DNA of 48,863 nucleotides from a virus, in the IMG/VR virus record IMGVR_UViG_3300047361_000192, positions 1-48,863 of that record. One strand, 5' to 3'. The notes below the pieces were generated by a model, which searched no databases, was not told where the DNA came from, and saw nothing but the letters and a program-made list of their open reading frames with translations. Each line of letters opens with the position of its first letter. The stretch's first letter is position 1. The position numbers and the translations under genes are program-made. This document shows, piece after piece, positions 1 through 5,916 of the stretch.

Positions 1-94
1 CATAACGAAACGAGTCAGATTCGATGATAAACTTACCATCCTCCAACCATACTTGTGGAAGTTGTTTCTTGTAAACTGGGAGATCGAAAAGCAT
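1..94 (-). CDS. Partial small phage protein, C-terminus outside window
   Basis: An open frame begins with ATG at 94 and runs off the left edge after 31 codons. The translation starts MLFDLPVYKKQLPQVW and has ordinary charged and hydrophobic composition without a signal peptide. It is the last gene of the small-gene run in the direction of transcription. The 65-base gap before it contains a TATAAT hexamer on the minus strand at 142-147, but no convincing -35 element, so a separate promoter is only possible. No Shine-Dalgarno sequence is obvious. I do not recognise the family and cannot assign a function. Confidence 0.45.
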   Translation of the reverse strand, partial: MLFDLPVYKKQLPQVWLEDGKFIIESDSFRY

Positions 95-159
95 GATGAA
101 GAAAGAAAAGAATGAGGGAAGGTCTCGCGGCTGGAGACACAATTATATAAACCCTCGGA

Positions 160-411
160 TCAACCTACTGCCATTGGAGCATACTCGGAGCGTGGCATTT
201 GTGACATGTTGTATCCATTAACTGTAGCACCGTTAGCGATACGTGTCTCCCACTCATTCTGTGCTGTCAACATAGTCACAGTGCTGTAAGATTTAGTGCC
301 ATTGTTGAATGTAACACGCTTCTGGAAACGCTTGACGATCACGTTGTCACCTTCAGCAATGAATGCCTCGGGAAAGAAGTCAACAGTGCAGACGTTGTTT
401 GTGAGTTGCAT
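160..411 (-). CDS. Hypothetical protein, 83 aa
   Basis: I chose the ATG at 411, giving MQLTNNVCTVDFF, because longer versions starting at 531 would run through the end of the preceding gene and add a low-quality, proline- and cysteine-rich N-terminus. The protein alternates short hydrophobic and polar stretches, as expected for a small beta-rich domain, and has no membrane segment. It lies in the run of small same-strand genes at the left of the window, 46 bases after its upstream neighbour. No family recognised. The start has no strong ribosome binding site, so the exact N-terminus is uncertain. Confidence 0.5.
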   Translation of the reverse strand: MQLTNNVCTVDFFPEAFIAEGDNVIVKRFQKRVTFNNGTKSYSTVTMLTAQNEWETRIANGATVNGYNMSQMPRSEYAPMAVG

Positions 412-457
412 GGTGTGGGTTGGTTGCTGATGAATTAAGTATAGGGCATCTGGTGCC

Positions 458-709
458 CTATTTCGACAAGTTGGTGGGCACTTCGTCTGCTGGCACACGG
501 GAGACAGTGAAACGCTTGATCTGACTGTCAAACTGACGCCAGTCCTCGATAACCTCGCTCACGATGCGTTCGTGCTGACGCTCCATGCCCTTGGCAGTCT
601 TACACTTGCCTTCTTTACGGAAATACACGATTGGAAACGAGAGATCCTTGGTGTCGATCTCGATCTTGTAGTGAGAGTGCTTGACGACTTGGACTGTCAT
701 GGGGTGCAT
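458..709 (-). CDS. Hypothetical basic protein, 83 aa
   Basis: The frame is open from a GTG at 766, but the ATG at 709 is preceded by AAGAGAG at a sensible distance and is preferred, giving MHPMTVQVVKHSHYK. If the GTG is used instead, the gene follows its upstream neighbour by one base and has 102 residues. The middle is rich in Lys, Arg and Glu, which could suit a small helical protein. No catalytic motif or membrane segment is visible, and I do not recognise a family. Confidence 0.5.
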   Translation of the reverse strand: MHPMTVQVVKHSHYKIEIDTKDLSFPIVYFRKEGKCKTAKGMERQHERIVSEVIEDWRQFDSQIKRFTVSRVPADEVPTNLSK

Positions 710-767
710 TGCGTTGACTCTCTTAATATACACGGTTATGGGGTGCTGTGCCACAATAGTGGACACT

Positions 768-983
768 TCAAGAGGTGGTCAGCTTGGACATGCTGATCAT
801 GAGCAAGAACACTACCATGATCACCACGTCCCATGATTTTGTCCTGATGAAGTATGGAATGCTGATCACATCAGCAATACAATTTAACACCACACCAGTG
901 ATTACATTCACATGCAAGATAATAAAATAGGCAGTGATGACTCCAACACTGCCTACAACTCTCGCTTTACTATCGAGTTTCAT
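768..983 (-). CDS. Small membrane protein, 71 aa
   Basis: Two long hydrophobic stretches, roughly residues 9-40 and 50-66, are separated by a short polar loop with basic residues (IRTKSWD), so the product should span the inner membrane twice. The start ATG shares its first base with the TAA stop of the upstream gene (TAATG), which implies coupled translation. A GAGATAG ahead of the start could be a weak ribosome binding site. Small membrane proteins of this kind are common in phage accessory regions, but nothing here shows a specific role such as holin or superinfection exclusion. Confidence 0.6.
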   Translation of the reverse strand: MKLDSKARVVGSVGVITAYFIILHVNVITGVVLNCIADVISIPYFIRTKSWDVVIMVVFLLMISMSKLTTS

Positions 984-1330
984 TAGTCTATCTCTGCTAT
1001 GTTAATGTTGTTTCTTTCGATAAGTGCATCACGTAGGTCTCCGTTCACCCATGTAATAGCTGAACCACATTTATCACAACGTAGCAGACCAAAGTGAGAC
1101 AATCTCTTCTTTCCTGTATCCCAACGTTTGTAATGATATTCTAGGAAGAACTTATCATGATCACAACATTGACACTTACGATGAGGGAGGTATACAGGAT
1201 CATATTTAAACAGGGGATCTTCAGGCAAGATAAACTTATCATTACTTTCAAAGAAATTATCAACCTGCTCGTGAGCGGCACTGTTTATCTGATCTTGTGT
1301 TAGGTGTCTGTCTAAATGATGATTGTTCAC
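983..1330 (-). CDS. Zinc-ribbon-like protein, 115 aa
   Basis: The protein carries two cysteine clusters, CQCC near residue 53 and CDKC near residue 86, separated by about 30 residues with aromatic and basic positions (FLEYHYKRWDTGKKR). This spacing is typical of a zinc-ribbon or treble-clef nucleic-acid-binding fold. The start is a GTG at 1330 overlapping the TGA of the upstream gene; no in-frame ATG is available nearby. It overlaps the next gene by one base (TAATG). The target, DNA, RNA or protein, cannot be inferred. The zinc site is inferred from Cys spacing only. Confidence 0.6.
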   Translation of the reverse strand: MNNHHLDRHLTQDQINSAAHEQVDNFFESNDKFILPEDPLFKYDPVYLPHRKCQCCDHDKFFLEYHYKRWDTGKKRLSHFGLLRCDKCGSAITWVNGDLRDALIERNNINIAEID

Positions 1331-1593
1331 ATTGTTTTCGCGTTGATAAGTTGTGTACGAATAGTTTCGAGTGAAAACAACGCAGATTTGATGCTAGCAG
1401 CAGTCCAACCATATGCATATGCATACGAAGGAGCAGGAGAGTCGTCTAGACAGTCCTTCAGAGCGTCTCCATCAGAGTCTACAGGGGAATCTAGGTTAGT
1501 AGCATTCTCACCCACTTGCAGGGCATCCTGGAGGGACTCGATGACGGAGAGCAGTTGGGTGTCAATCAGCATTTGTTCTGGTGTTGATAGCAT
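1327..1593 (-). CDS. Hypothetical acidic protein, 88 aa
   Basis: The frame starts at an ATG at 1593; a second ATG lies seven codons later, and neither has a strong ribosome binding site. The sequence is acidic in its centre (SPVDSDGDALKDCLDDS) and alternates helical-looking stretches. It ends with ATG-TGA overlapping the GTG start of the zinc-ribbon gene. It belongs to the same chain of closely spaced genes. No family recognised. Confidence 0.5.
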   Translation of the reverse strand: MLSTPEQMLIDTQLLSVIESLQDALQVGENATNLDSPVDSDGDALKDCLDDSPAPSYAYAYGWTAASIKSALFSLETIRTQLINAKTM

Positions 1594-1608
1594 CAGTATA
1601 GTCTGTGG

Positions 1609-1755
1609 TCAGAACTCGTCCAGTTCTGGTGGTACAGTTTCGATACTGTCCCACAGCACCTGCTCGGCTGCATCACGCAAGATAGACTCCCGAACTGCTG
1701 GATCATCTGTCCAGTCGCCTTCGTAGTTACCCATTTCAAAGTTGTATTGTTCCAT
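1609..1755 (-). CDS. Small acidic protein, 48 aa
   Basis: A short frame runs from ATG at 1755 to TGA at 1609. The translation begins MEQYNFEMGNYEGDWTDD and ends PPELDEF. It fills the only gap between the flanking genes, its codon choice resembles theirs, and it is strongly acidic. It begins four bases before the previous gene's stop region. There is no recognisable domain. I accept it because the strand, spacing and composition fit, although the ribosome binding site is weak. Confidence 0.5.
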   Translation of the reverse strand: MEQYNFEMGNYEGDWTDDPAVRESILRDAAEQVLWDSIETVPPELDEF

Positions 1756-1759
1756 GATG

Positions 1760-1951
1760 TTAAGAATCGCTTCGGTTTCCGTTGATGAGGTGAATTTTGT
1801 GAAAGTTTTGTTTCGTTACTACGAGACAGACTGATCTAGGGATGTCATCAGGTATGACTTTGATGCATATGGTGCATTGTTTATCTTCATAGTTGAAGGT
1901 CACAACACCAAGATATCCATCATACTCTACTTCTGTCCCTACTGGATACAT
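1760..1951 (-). CDS. Hypothetical protein, 63 aa
   Basis: I chose the ATG at 1951 (MYPVGTEVEYDGYLGVV) because it has AGAGAC just upstream and gives a compact beta-rich domain; a longer frame to 2020 overlaps the upstream gene by 100 bases. The pattern of short strands with Gly turns (VEYDGYLGVVTFNYEDKQCTICI) looks like a small SH3-like or OB-like barrel, but this is a guess from composition. Two cysteines sit three apart in the middle. Function unknown. Confidence 0.5.
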   Translation of the reverse strand: MYPVGTEVEYDGYLGVVTFNYEDKQCTICIKVIPDDIPRSVCLVVTKQNFHKIHLINGNRSDS

Positions 1952-2186
1952 AGTTGTCTCTCGTACATGGTTGATCGTCAATCGTGATGAATGAAATGTC
2001 AGGATATAGTGTGTGAGCAATATACATTGCTAGATCTTGATTAGGTGCGATGACGTGAGTTGAGACAGTATACACACCATTAGGTGGTTCTGCTTGATCA
2101 TCTTGCCACTCTTGTTCGAGTTCAAGTCTCCACACATGACCACTGTCTAGGTGTGAATCAAGGTCATGAATAACATCAACAGTCAT
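1920..2186 (-). CDS. Hypothetical protein, 88 aa
   Basis: The frame extends up to 2249, but the first part lies inside a better small gene (2176-2340), so I start it at the ATG at 2186 (MTVDVIHDLDSH), an 11-base overlap with that gene's end. The C-terminal half (VIAPNQDLAMYIAHTLYPDISFITIDD) has the strand-helix-strand character of a small alpha/beta fold and is the best supported part. It is acidic overall. It overlaps the following gene start by 32 bases. No function assigned. Confidence 0.5.
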   Translation of the reverse strand: MTVDVIHDLDSHLDSGHVWRLELEQEWQDDQAEPPNGVYTVSTHVIAPNQDLAMYIAHTLYPDISFITIDDQPCTRDNYVSSRDRSRV

Positions 2187-2340
2187 AGAATCTATCGTGC
2201 ATGTCGGACATTTGTTGTTGCAGTTCTTGAATGTAAGCAGCTTGATCATTGATCGTGTCTGCGTGATCTTTGATGAGTGATTTCATCTCTTCTACCATGG
2301 ATTGTTCGATATCAGTCATGGGTGAATAGTCGTATGTCAT
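2176..2340 (-). CDS. Small coiled-coil-like protein, 54 aa
   Basis: The frame from ATG at 2340 to TGA at 2176 translates to MTYDYSPMTDIEQSM followed by a long amphipathic helix (EEMKSLIKDHADTIND) and a glutamine-rich stretch. Heptad-like spacing of Met, Ile and Leu suggests a short coiled coil that may oligomerise. It follows the upstream gene by 15 bases. The composition is convincing for a real small phage protein, but the family is not recognised. Confidence 0.55.
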   Translation of the reverse strand: MTYDYSPMTDIEQSMVEEMKSLIKDHADTINDQAAYIQELQQQMSDMHDRFYDC

Positions 2341-2355
2341 TCAATGATATGTATA

Positions 2356-2427
2356 CTATAGAAAAAACTCCTCGATGTAATAGTCTACGGTCACTTCATA
2401 GAATGCAGCACGTTCTTCTAGTGCCAT
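2356..2427 (-). CDS. Possible microprotein, 23 aa
   Basis: An ATG at 2427 opens a 23-codon frame starting MALEERAAFYEV and ending in a very hydrophobic-acidic tail. GGTGAT lies about 11 bases upstream. The same frame extends to a GTG at 2574, but that longer version lies almost wholly inside the 53-residue gene at 2447-2608 in another frame, so I prefer the short form. Its small size makes it uncertain; the alternative is that this stretch is untranslated spacer. Confidence 0.35.
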   Translation of the reverse strand: MALEERAAFYEVTVDYYIEEFFL

Positions 2428-2446
2428 GGCGAATGCATCACCACTG

Positions 2447-2608
2447 TCAGTAACAACATTCTGCGACGATGAGTTTAACATCGGCGTAGTTTTTGTATCC
2501 GTTGTATTTGACGAAATCGCAGACAGTTTGTGCAGTTTGTCGAGAAACGATGTGTCGTTGAAGAAATTTTCCACTGTTAGATTGGATAGTGAGTTCGTAC
2601 TTTTGCAT
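2447..2608 (-). CDS. Small phage protein, 53 aa
   Basis: ATG at 2608 to TGA at 2447 gives MQKYELTIQSNSGKF then a region with RHIVSRQTAQTVCDFV and KYNGYKNYADVKL. It has a clear strand-helix-strand layout and natural composition, unlike the overlapping frame that starts at a GTG at 2574. It begins two bases after the stop of the upstream acidic gene. I believe it is a conserved small cyanophage-type protein, but I cannot name it. Confidence 0.6.
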   Translation of the reverse strand: MQKYELTIQSNSGKFLQRHIVSRQTAQTVCDFVKYNGYKNYADVKLIVAECCY

Positions 2609-2610
2609 GA

Positions 2611-2757
2611 TCAGTTGTTGTCTTCAGTGTTTGCTTCATGCTCGTCAATCAACTGATTAATGTCTTCATCAGTGAGCGACAGAATGGAGGGAAGATCATC
2701 ATCAACGTCTAAACGATCGAAGATTTCGCCTTCCATGTCGTTGATCTCATCCCACAT
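2611..2757 (-). CDS. Small acidic protein, 48 aa
   Basis: The start at 2757 is decided by a perfect AGGAG eight bases upstream; the frame is open further to 2841, but that N-terminal addition is low quality. The product (MWDEINDMEGEIFDRLDVDDD) is about one-third Asp and Glu and is probably a helical hairpin. Strongly acidic small phage proteins sometimes mimic nucleic acid or bind host RNA polymerase, but nothing here demonstrates that. Confidence 0.6.
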   Translation of the reverse strand: MWDEINDMEGEIFDRLDVDDDLPSILSLTDEDINQLIDEHEANTEDNN

Positions 2758-2837
2758 AGGGTGCTCCTGTTGTGTACTTGCATATTGTAGAGCGCAACGA
2801 GTGCGTGGCGAGCTGATGTGTGGCGGTTTGTATACTG

Positions 2838-3026
2838 TCACAGCAGGTCTAGATCTTTCCCATGTCTTCCTGTAGACAGGTAGAAGTCAATTCTTTGTGC
2901 CAACTCGGAGACACTACCATACTTTGTCGTGACAACACTCTCTTGTCCGCGTGTCATGTATTGTAGTGCGCTCCAAATGATGTTTAGTTCTTCTTTGGTC
3001 AGTGTTACTTGAATGGACATTGCCAT
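2838..3026 (-). CDS. Conserved-type small helical protein, 62 aa
   Basis: The product starts MAMSIQVTLTKEELNIIWSAL; the second Met (3020) is an equally good start. Residues 10-25 and 41-55 look helical with regular hydrophobic spacing (ELNIIWSALQYM, SELAQRIDFYLS). I recall similar short LTKEEL proteins from T4-like cyanophages, without known function. The gene overlaps the end of the upstream one, consistent with coupled translation. It is followed by an 80-base gap in which I see no gene. Confidence 0.55.
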   Translation of the reverse strand: MAMSIQVTLTKEELNIIWSALQYMTRGQESVVTTKYGSVSELAQRIDFYLSTGRHGKDLDLL

Positions 3027-3208
3027 GTTGCGTGGTCTTCATCAGATATTCTACCACAATTGTGTAGTGTGTCAAGGAAAAATGACCAGTATAATTGCTT
3101 ACCTGATGCATCTCCACGCAATTCTTTATGCCACACCTTGATCATGCGTCTGCAGATCCACACTGCTTCACGCTTTGTCAGGGTCTTTTGGGTTGTTGTG
3201 TGTGCCAT
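3005..3208 (-). CDS. Hypothetical basic protein, 67 aa
   Basis: ATG at 3208 starts MAHTTTQKTLTKREAVWIC. The region LTKREAVWICRRMIKVWHKEL is an amphipathic basic helix. The C-terminus contains DEDHATWQCPFK. It overlaps the upstream 57-residue gene by 41 bases in a different frame, which is more than usual; an internal Met at codon 22 would remove the overlap but would cut the best-looking helix. No family recognised. Confidence 0.5.
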   Translation of the reverse strand: MAHTTTQKTLTKREAVWICRRMIKVWHKELRGDASGKQLYWSFFLDTLHNCGRISDEDHATWQCPFK

Positions 3209-3341
3209 ATACTGATATGAAATTGAGAAATGAATTGATGCTGCGTTCTGTACATAATGATCGCTTCGCTTCTAACCAATACTCATACTCATCCTGTAAG
3301 TCTGATCCTAGTTCGATCTCTACTCTACGATTGGTCCCCAT
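3168..3341 (-). CDS. Small protein, 57 aa
   Basis: ATG at 3341 to TGA at 3168 gives MGTNRRVEIELGSDL then a helical segment QDEYEYWLEAKRSL. Composition is natural and the start overlaps the end of the upstream conserved gene by 22 bases, as is typical in this region. Its own 3' end overlaps the next gene by 41 bases. I judge it real but do not recognise the family; it is probably a soluble helical protein. Confidence 0.5.
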   Translation of the reverse strand: MGTNRRVEIELGSDLQDEYEYWLEAKRSLCTERSINSFLNFISVYGTHNNPKDPDKA

Positions 3342-3541
3342 GTTCCACTATCTCCAAAGTTACGGTTATCAAGCTTATCCATGATGCTATCCATTTGTTT
3401 CATTGAGTCAATCTTGCTGATCATCTCTGCAATAGCATTACAAATGAAAGGTTTCTCTTGTCTTGCAGCATATGACAATGCATTACGTAGGTTAGACTCT
3501 GCTTCATCTAGTGAGTCTTCAACTGATTTTGATAGTGCCAT
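3320..3541 (-). CDS. Conserved cyanophage-type helical protein, 73 aa
   Basis: The product (MALSKSVEDSLDEAESNLRNALSYAARQ) is almost entirely helical, with two or three helices of regular hydrophobic spacing and a short C-terminal tail DSGTWGPIVE. I recall small proteins beginning MALS-S--DSL-EA-S-LR-AL from T4-like cyanophages, where they are conserved but uncharacterised. The start ATG shares its first base with the stop of the upstream gene (TAATG). Function unknown. Confidence 0.65.
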   Translation of the reverse strand: MALSKSVEDSLDEAESNLRNALSYAARQEKPFICNAIAEMISKIDSMKQMDSIMDKLDNRNFGDSGTWGPIVE

Positions 3542-3684
3542 TAGTTTTCTTTCTTTAGTGTAAATGATCCATCTTTGTTATCTATCCACAATAGTGTGTC
3601 ACCTGGATGCCAATCTAATTTATCCATGAGTTCATCAGGAAATGTAAGCACACCTTCATCATCAACAGGAACAATATATTTCAT
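3541..3684 (-). CDS. AbrB/MazE-like small protein, 47 aa
   Basis: ATG at 3684 to TAA at 3541 translates to MKYIVPVDDEGVLTFPDELM with a second half LDWHPGDTLLWIDNKDGSF. The order strand, turn, P-D-E-L helix, L-x-W-x-x-G-D-x-L strand is the swapped-hairpin pattern of AbrB/SpoVT DNA-binding domains and MazE-type antitoxins. A single domain of this size usually binds DNA as a dimer. It is flanked by TAATG overlaps on both sides. No toxin partner is evident nearby, so a transcriptional or structural role is as likely as an antitoxin role. Confidence 0.65.
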   Translation of the reverse strand: MKYIVPVDDEGVLTFPDELMDKLDWHPGDTLLWIDNKDGSFTLKKEN

Positions 3685-4196
3685 TAAATCCAGTCAGGTT
3701 TGCGGTTCGGTAGTCGTAGGTAGTTGCTAGATACCCATGGTTTAGAAGCAATATACATTTTATATGCTGTCAGTGTATCTATGCTATCATCAAACTTGTA
3801 CTCTTCAGGCATTGCACGAACAAATGGAGTATGATTATCCCATTTAACATAAGGAATGATCTCATCAGCAACAAGGAGAGTCTTGAAACAAGTATGGCAT
3901 TTACCATATCGATTGAAATACTCTTCACATAATGCTATACCATGAGCAAGCAACCATCTAGAGTTCTCTACAGTCTCATTAGCCCATTTAGTACAAGGAT
4001 GATTACGGAATGCACCTTTATCAGTAGCATATGGATTACCATCTGCTTTAGGTATTGTGCCATAACCATGACCCCACTTGTCAGAGCATACAATAGATAG
4101 CATCTGACATGTTTCTAATGGCATCTTGACAATGTGCTTGTCAGGTAAACACTCTGCTGATTCAGTCGGATGTTGACTCGTCACGAAAATATTCAT
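3684..4196 (-). CDS. Conserved phage protein (MNIFV family), 170 aa
   Basis: I start at ATG 4196 (MNIFVTSQHP), because members of this phage family that I recall begin MNIFV and the longer frame to 4226 would overlap the preceding oxygenase further. Signature stretches are DKHIVKMPLETCQML (about residues 19-33), NHPCTKWANETVENSRWL (65-82), and the MPEEYK segment near residue 130. Conserved His, Asp, Lys and Cys positions suggest an enzyme. The family occurs in many phages and has no established activity that I know of. It overlaps the oxygenase end by 35 bases and the AbrB-like start by one base. Confidence 0.65.
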   Translation of the reverse strand: MNIFVTSQHPTESAECLPDKHIVKMPLETCQMLSIVCSDKWGHGYGTIPKADGNPYATDKGAFRNHPCTKWANETVENSRWLLAHGIALCEEYFNRYGKCHTCFKTLLVADEIIPYVKWDNHTPFVRAMPEEYKFDDSIDTLTAYKMYIASKPWVSSNYLRLPNRKPDWI

Positions 4197-4860
4197 CAGG
4201 TAAGTACGCACTCCTATTAATAGCAAGATTAAAACTGAATGTCAACCTCATCTTATTACGATTCTCCTTACCCACCTTTACAGCATGTTTCAGATGTGGT
4301 GGGAACAACAATATATGTCCATCATGAATGTATGATGTCCAGAGTTCTTCGTAATAGTCACAGATCTTACTATCACTATGCTTAAACAATTGCTGTGTAC
4401 GCATGGAAAGATCTGTTTTCTGGAATGTCAACTGTCCTTCACAACAATTGCTTGCAAAGTATATGCCAGACCAGTATGGGTTTAAGTTATCAGGTGACAA
4501 ATGATCGTGTGGTTCTTGACCATGTTCTTCATAGTATGCATTATACCAGAAGCCGTTGTATCGTATGTCAGCTGGCATATTATAGCAAGCAAGGACTTTC
4601 TTGCAATGCTCTAACACATCTCTCTTAACATTCTCCGCAGTCTCATTATCAATATACGGATCATCCTCCTTAATATTAGGGAATGATGTATTGAGAGGAG
4701 TAAACCATACCTCTGGTTTTCTAACTACCCTATCAAATGACTTCCATTCATATGATTCATGCTTTGGGAATTTAGTAACTATCAATGGCGTTGCAAAGAT
4801 AGGTATAGTAGCAATTTCTACTGTCTCACCACTTATATCATTACTAAATTGTTCCATCAT
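4162..4860 (-). CDS. 2OG-Fe(II) oxygenase-like protein, 232 aa
   Basis: This looks like the phage 2-oxoglutarate/Fe(II) oxygenase group with the SGxYY(F) signature (Pfam 2OG-FeII_Oxy_5 type). The centre reads EPHDHLSPDN followed by YWSGIYF, with the first iron ligands at H118/H120. The distal ligand lies in FPPHLKHAV (H192) and the 2-oxoglutarate-binding Arg in RLTFSFN (R205). Such enzymes hydroxylate protein side chains or small molecules using O2 and 2-oxoglutarate. It starts with tandem ATGATG overlapping the upstream stop. It is the most divergent of five oxygenases in this window, and the substrate is unknown. Confidence 0.75.
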   Translation of the reverse strand: MMEQFSNDISGETVEIATIPIFATPLIVTKFPKHESYEWKSFDRVVRKPEVWFTPLNTSFPNIKEDDPYIDNETAENVKRDVLEHCKKVLACYNMPADIRYNGFWYNAYYEEHGQEPHDHLSPDNLNPYWSGIYFASNCCEGQLTFQKTDLSMRTQQLFKHSDSKICDYYEELWTSYIHDGHILLFPPHLKHAVKVGKENRNKMRLTFSFNLAINRSAYLPDEYFRDESTSD

Positions 4861-5126
4861 AACTTGACGCCCTGGGTACTATTGACAACTCTAGTGTATA
4901 GATGTAGTGTACCCTCTTGCTCACACTTAAGATGCCAACGTGTCATAAGACAGACACCATCTTTAGTGCCACCAGTCATCATGTTGCGACCTGCCTTTGT
5001 CATCGTAGAATACAGTCCATACCTAGTTTCCCAGACGTAGAAGCATTCATCAATAAGTTCTGCACCTTCGGGTACAATAACTTCAGTCACTTGCTCTCCA
5101 TTGGTACTGTCCATTGTGGACTCCAT
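4857..5126 (-). CDS. Conserved cyanophage-type protein, 89 aa
   Basis: ATG at 5126 (MESTMDSTNGEQ) is preferred; extending to 5159 would need a TTG start. The core FYVWETRYGLYSTMTKAGRN and LMTRWHLKCEQEG resembles a short protein I recall as conserved in T4-like cyanophages, without a function. The composition suggests a compact alpha/beta fold with several aromatic residues. It ends with TGA overlapping the ATG of the oxygenase gene, so the two are probably co-translated. Confidence 0.65.
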   Translation of the reverse strand: MESTMDSTNGEQVTEVIVPEGAELIDECFYVWETRYGLYSTMTKAGRNMMTGGTKDGVCLMTRWHLKCEQEGTLHLYTRVVNSTQGVKL

Positions 5127-5295
5127 AATTAGTTTTCTTTGATTGTTGGTGATCCTCAACCAATTCTAGAATATGTTGAGAGATTTGTGATGCTGTGTCG
5201 TCGTCCCAATCACTATCATCCAATGTCCTGCCCATGTTGAACACTTCGTGCAGCTTTAGGTTAATGGAGTCGATCAACATGTCATGTTTAGTCAT
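5083..5295 (-). CDS. Hypothetical helical protein, 70 aa
   Basis: ATG at 5295 opens MTKHDMLIDSINLKLHEVFN followed by an acidic stretch (DDSDWDDDTASQ) and a helix ending VEDHQQSK. It overlaps the next gene by 44 bases in another frame; the last ten residues may therefore be constrained by both. There is a 29-base gap before it with no clear promoter. No recognised domain. Confidence 0.5.
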   Translation of the reverse strand: MTKHDMLIDSINLKLHEVFNMGRTLDDSDWDDDTASQISQHILELVEDHQQSKKTNYGVHNGQYQWRASD

Positions 5296-5324
5296 GGCAA
5301 TAAATGTAAACTAGAGTATATAGA

Positions 5325-5510
5325 TCAGAATTCACGATTCCTTCTATCATCTAGATACGAAATGATATCAGATCGCCACTCCATTAGTTCATTGTAGCAC
5401 TCTTGGTTGTGAGCACATGCTCGAAGTCTATTGTCAGGCTTCAATACACTCTCATAAAAGAGATTGAATGCATCACGTCGTCTTTGTTGCTTAAGTTCTT
5501 CGTCAGTCAT
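5325..5510 (-). CDS. Hypothetical charged protein, 61 aa
   Basis: The ATG at 5510 overlaps the end of the upstream CP12-like gene by eight bases and gives MTDEELKQQRRRDAFNLFYE. The product is highly charged and helical, with Cys at CAHNQECYNE and an arginine-rich tail (DDRRNREF). A longer frame upstream would overlap the CP12-like gene more and has poor composition. Function unknown; tight linkage to the CP12-like gene is the only context. Confidence 0.55.
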   Translation of the reverse strand: MTDEELKQQRRRDAFNLFYESVLKPDNRLRACAHNQECYNELMEWRSDIISYLDDRRNREF

Positions 5511-5733
5511 CGAATACCTTACACATAGGGGAACCAGGGTGATCATCACAGAACTTATCTAGCACCTTATCTTGGTGACGATTCTGTGGATCAGCAATCT
5601 TACCTTCTGTATTAGGATCCCACTCATCAGGTGAGTGTTCTTCATTACAATGCAGATCTACCTTATACTCATTCCACTTATCATTTGCATCATAAAGTGG
5701 ATCGGAGGGATCTTTTTGGCGTGGTTGTGACAT
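5503..5733 (-). CDS. CP12-like protein (C-terminal GAPDH-binding tail), 76 aa
   Basis: The last residues are FCDDHPGSPMCKVFDD. This matches the C-terminal loop of CP12, where two Cys eight residues apart (here C62 and C71), a Pro four after the first Cys, and a final C-[RK]-x-[YF]-D-D motif form the redox loop that binds glyceraldehyde-3-phosphate dehydrogenase. CP12 shuts down the Calvin cycle by bridging GAPDH and phosphoribulokinase, and cyanophages are known to carry it. The usual N-terminal Cys pair and AWD-VEEL motif are not visible; that half is charged, with one Cys. AAGGAC precedes the ATG. I am fairly sure of the tail, less sure of the function. Confidence 0.65.
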   Translation of the reverse strand: MSQPRQKDPSDPLYDANDKWNEYKVDLHCNEEHSPDEWDPNTEGKIADPQNRHQDKVLDKFCDDHPGSPMCKVFDD

Positions 5734-5736
5734 GAT

Positions 5737-5916
5737 TCAGCAGTCCTTATTTTTGAATTGTTTACGGCATAACTTAACTTCTTTGAGTTCATCCTTAATC
5801 ATCTGATAGGCATCTTCAGGTGATATTTTCTTTGCCATTTCCATAGCAGTGATGATCTCTACTCTTGTTCCAAAGTGCTTGAGTGCTTCTTCAAAACAAT
5901 TTAGTTCTTCGTACAT
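5737..5916 (-). CDS. Conserved-type helical protein, 59 aa
   Basis: ATG at 5916 to TGA at 5737 gives MYEELNCFEEALKHFGTRVE then AMEMAKKISPEDAYQMIKDEL. Three helices with regular hydrophobic spacing are likely, and the composition is typical of a soluble phage protein. It lies three bases upstream of the CP12-like gene in the same direction, overlapping the gene before it by 16 bases. I recall similar MYEEL-FEEAL-HFGTR proteins in cyanophages but know no role. Confidence 0.6.
   Translation of the reverse strand: MYEELNCFEEALKHFGTRVEIITAMEMAKKISPEDAYQMIKDELKEVKLCRKQFKNKDC

Noticed and set aside
142-147. TATAAT hexamer on the minus strand
   Set aside because: No -35 element at a proper distance; left only as a note in the partial gene entry.
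1316-1726. Plus-strand open frame of 136 codons
   Set aside because: Serine- and cysteine-rich translation mirrors the antisense of real minus-strand genes. All other plus-strand frames of similar size have the same low-complexity shadow composition.
1920-2249. Longer 109-residue version with a CxxC-like N-terminus
   Set aside because: The first 21 residues overlap the coiled-coil gene at 2176-2340. The shorter start gives a cleaner gene order.
2356-2574. Longer GTG-started version of the 23-residue microprotein
   Set aside because: It lies almost wholly over the better-composed 53-residue gene at 2447-2608, in a different frame.
2914-3117. 67-codon minus-strand frame
   Set aside because: His/Thr/Arg-rich, unnatural composition, entirely inside two better-supported genes.
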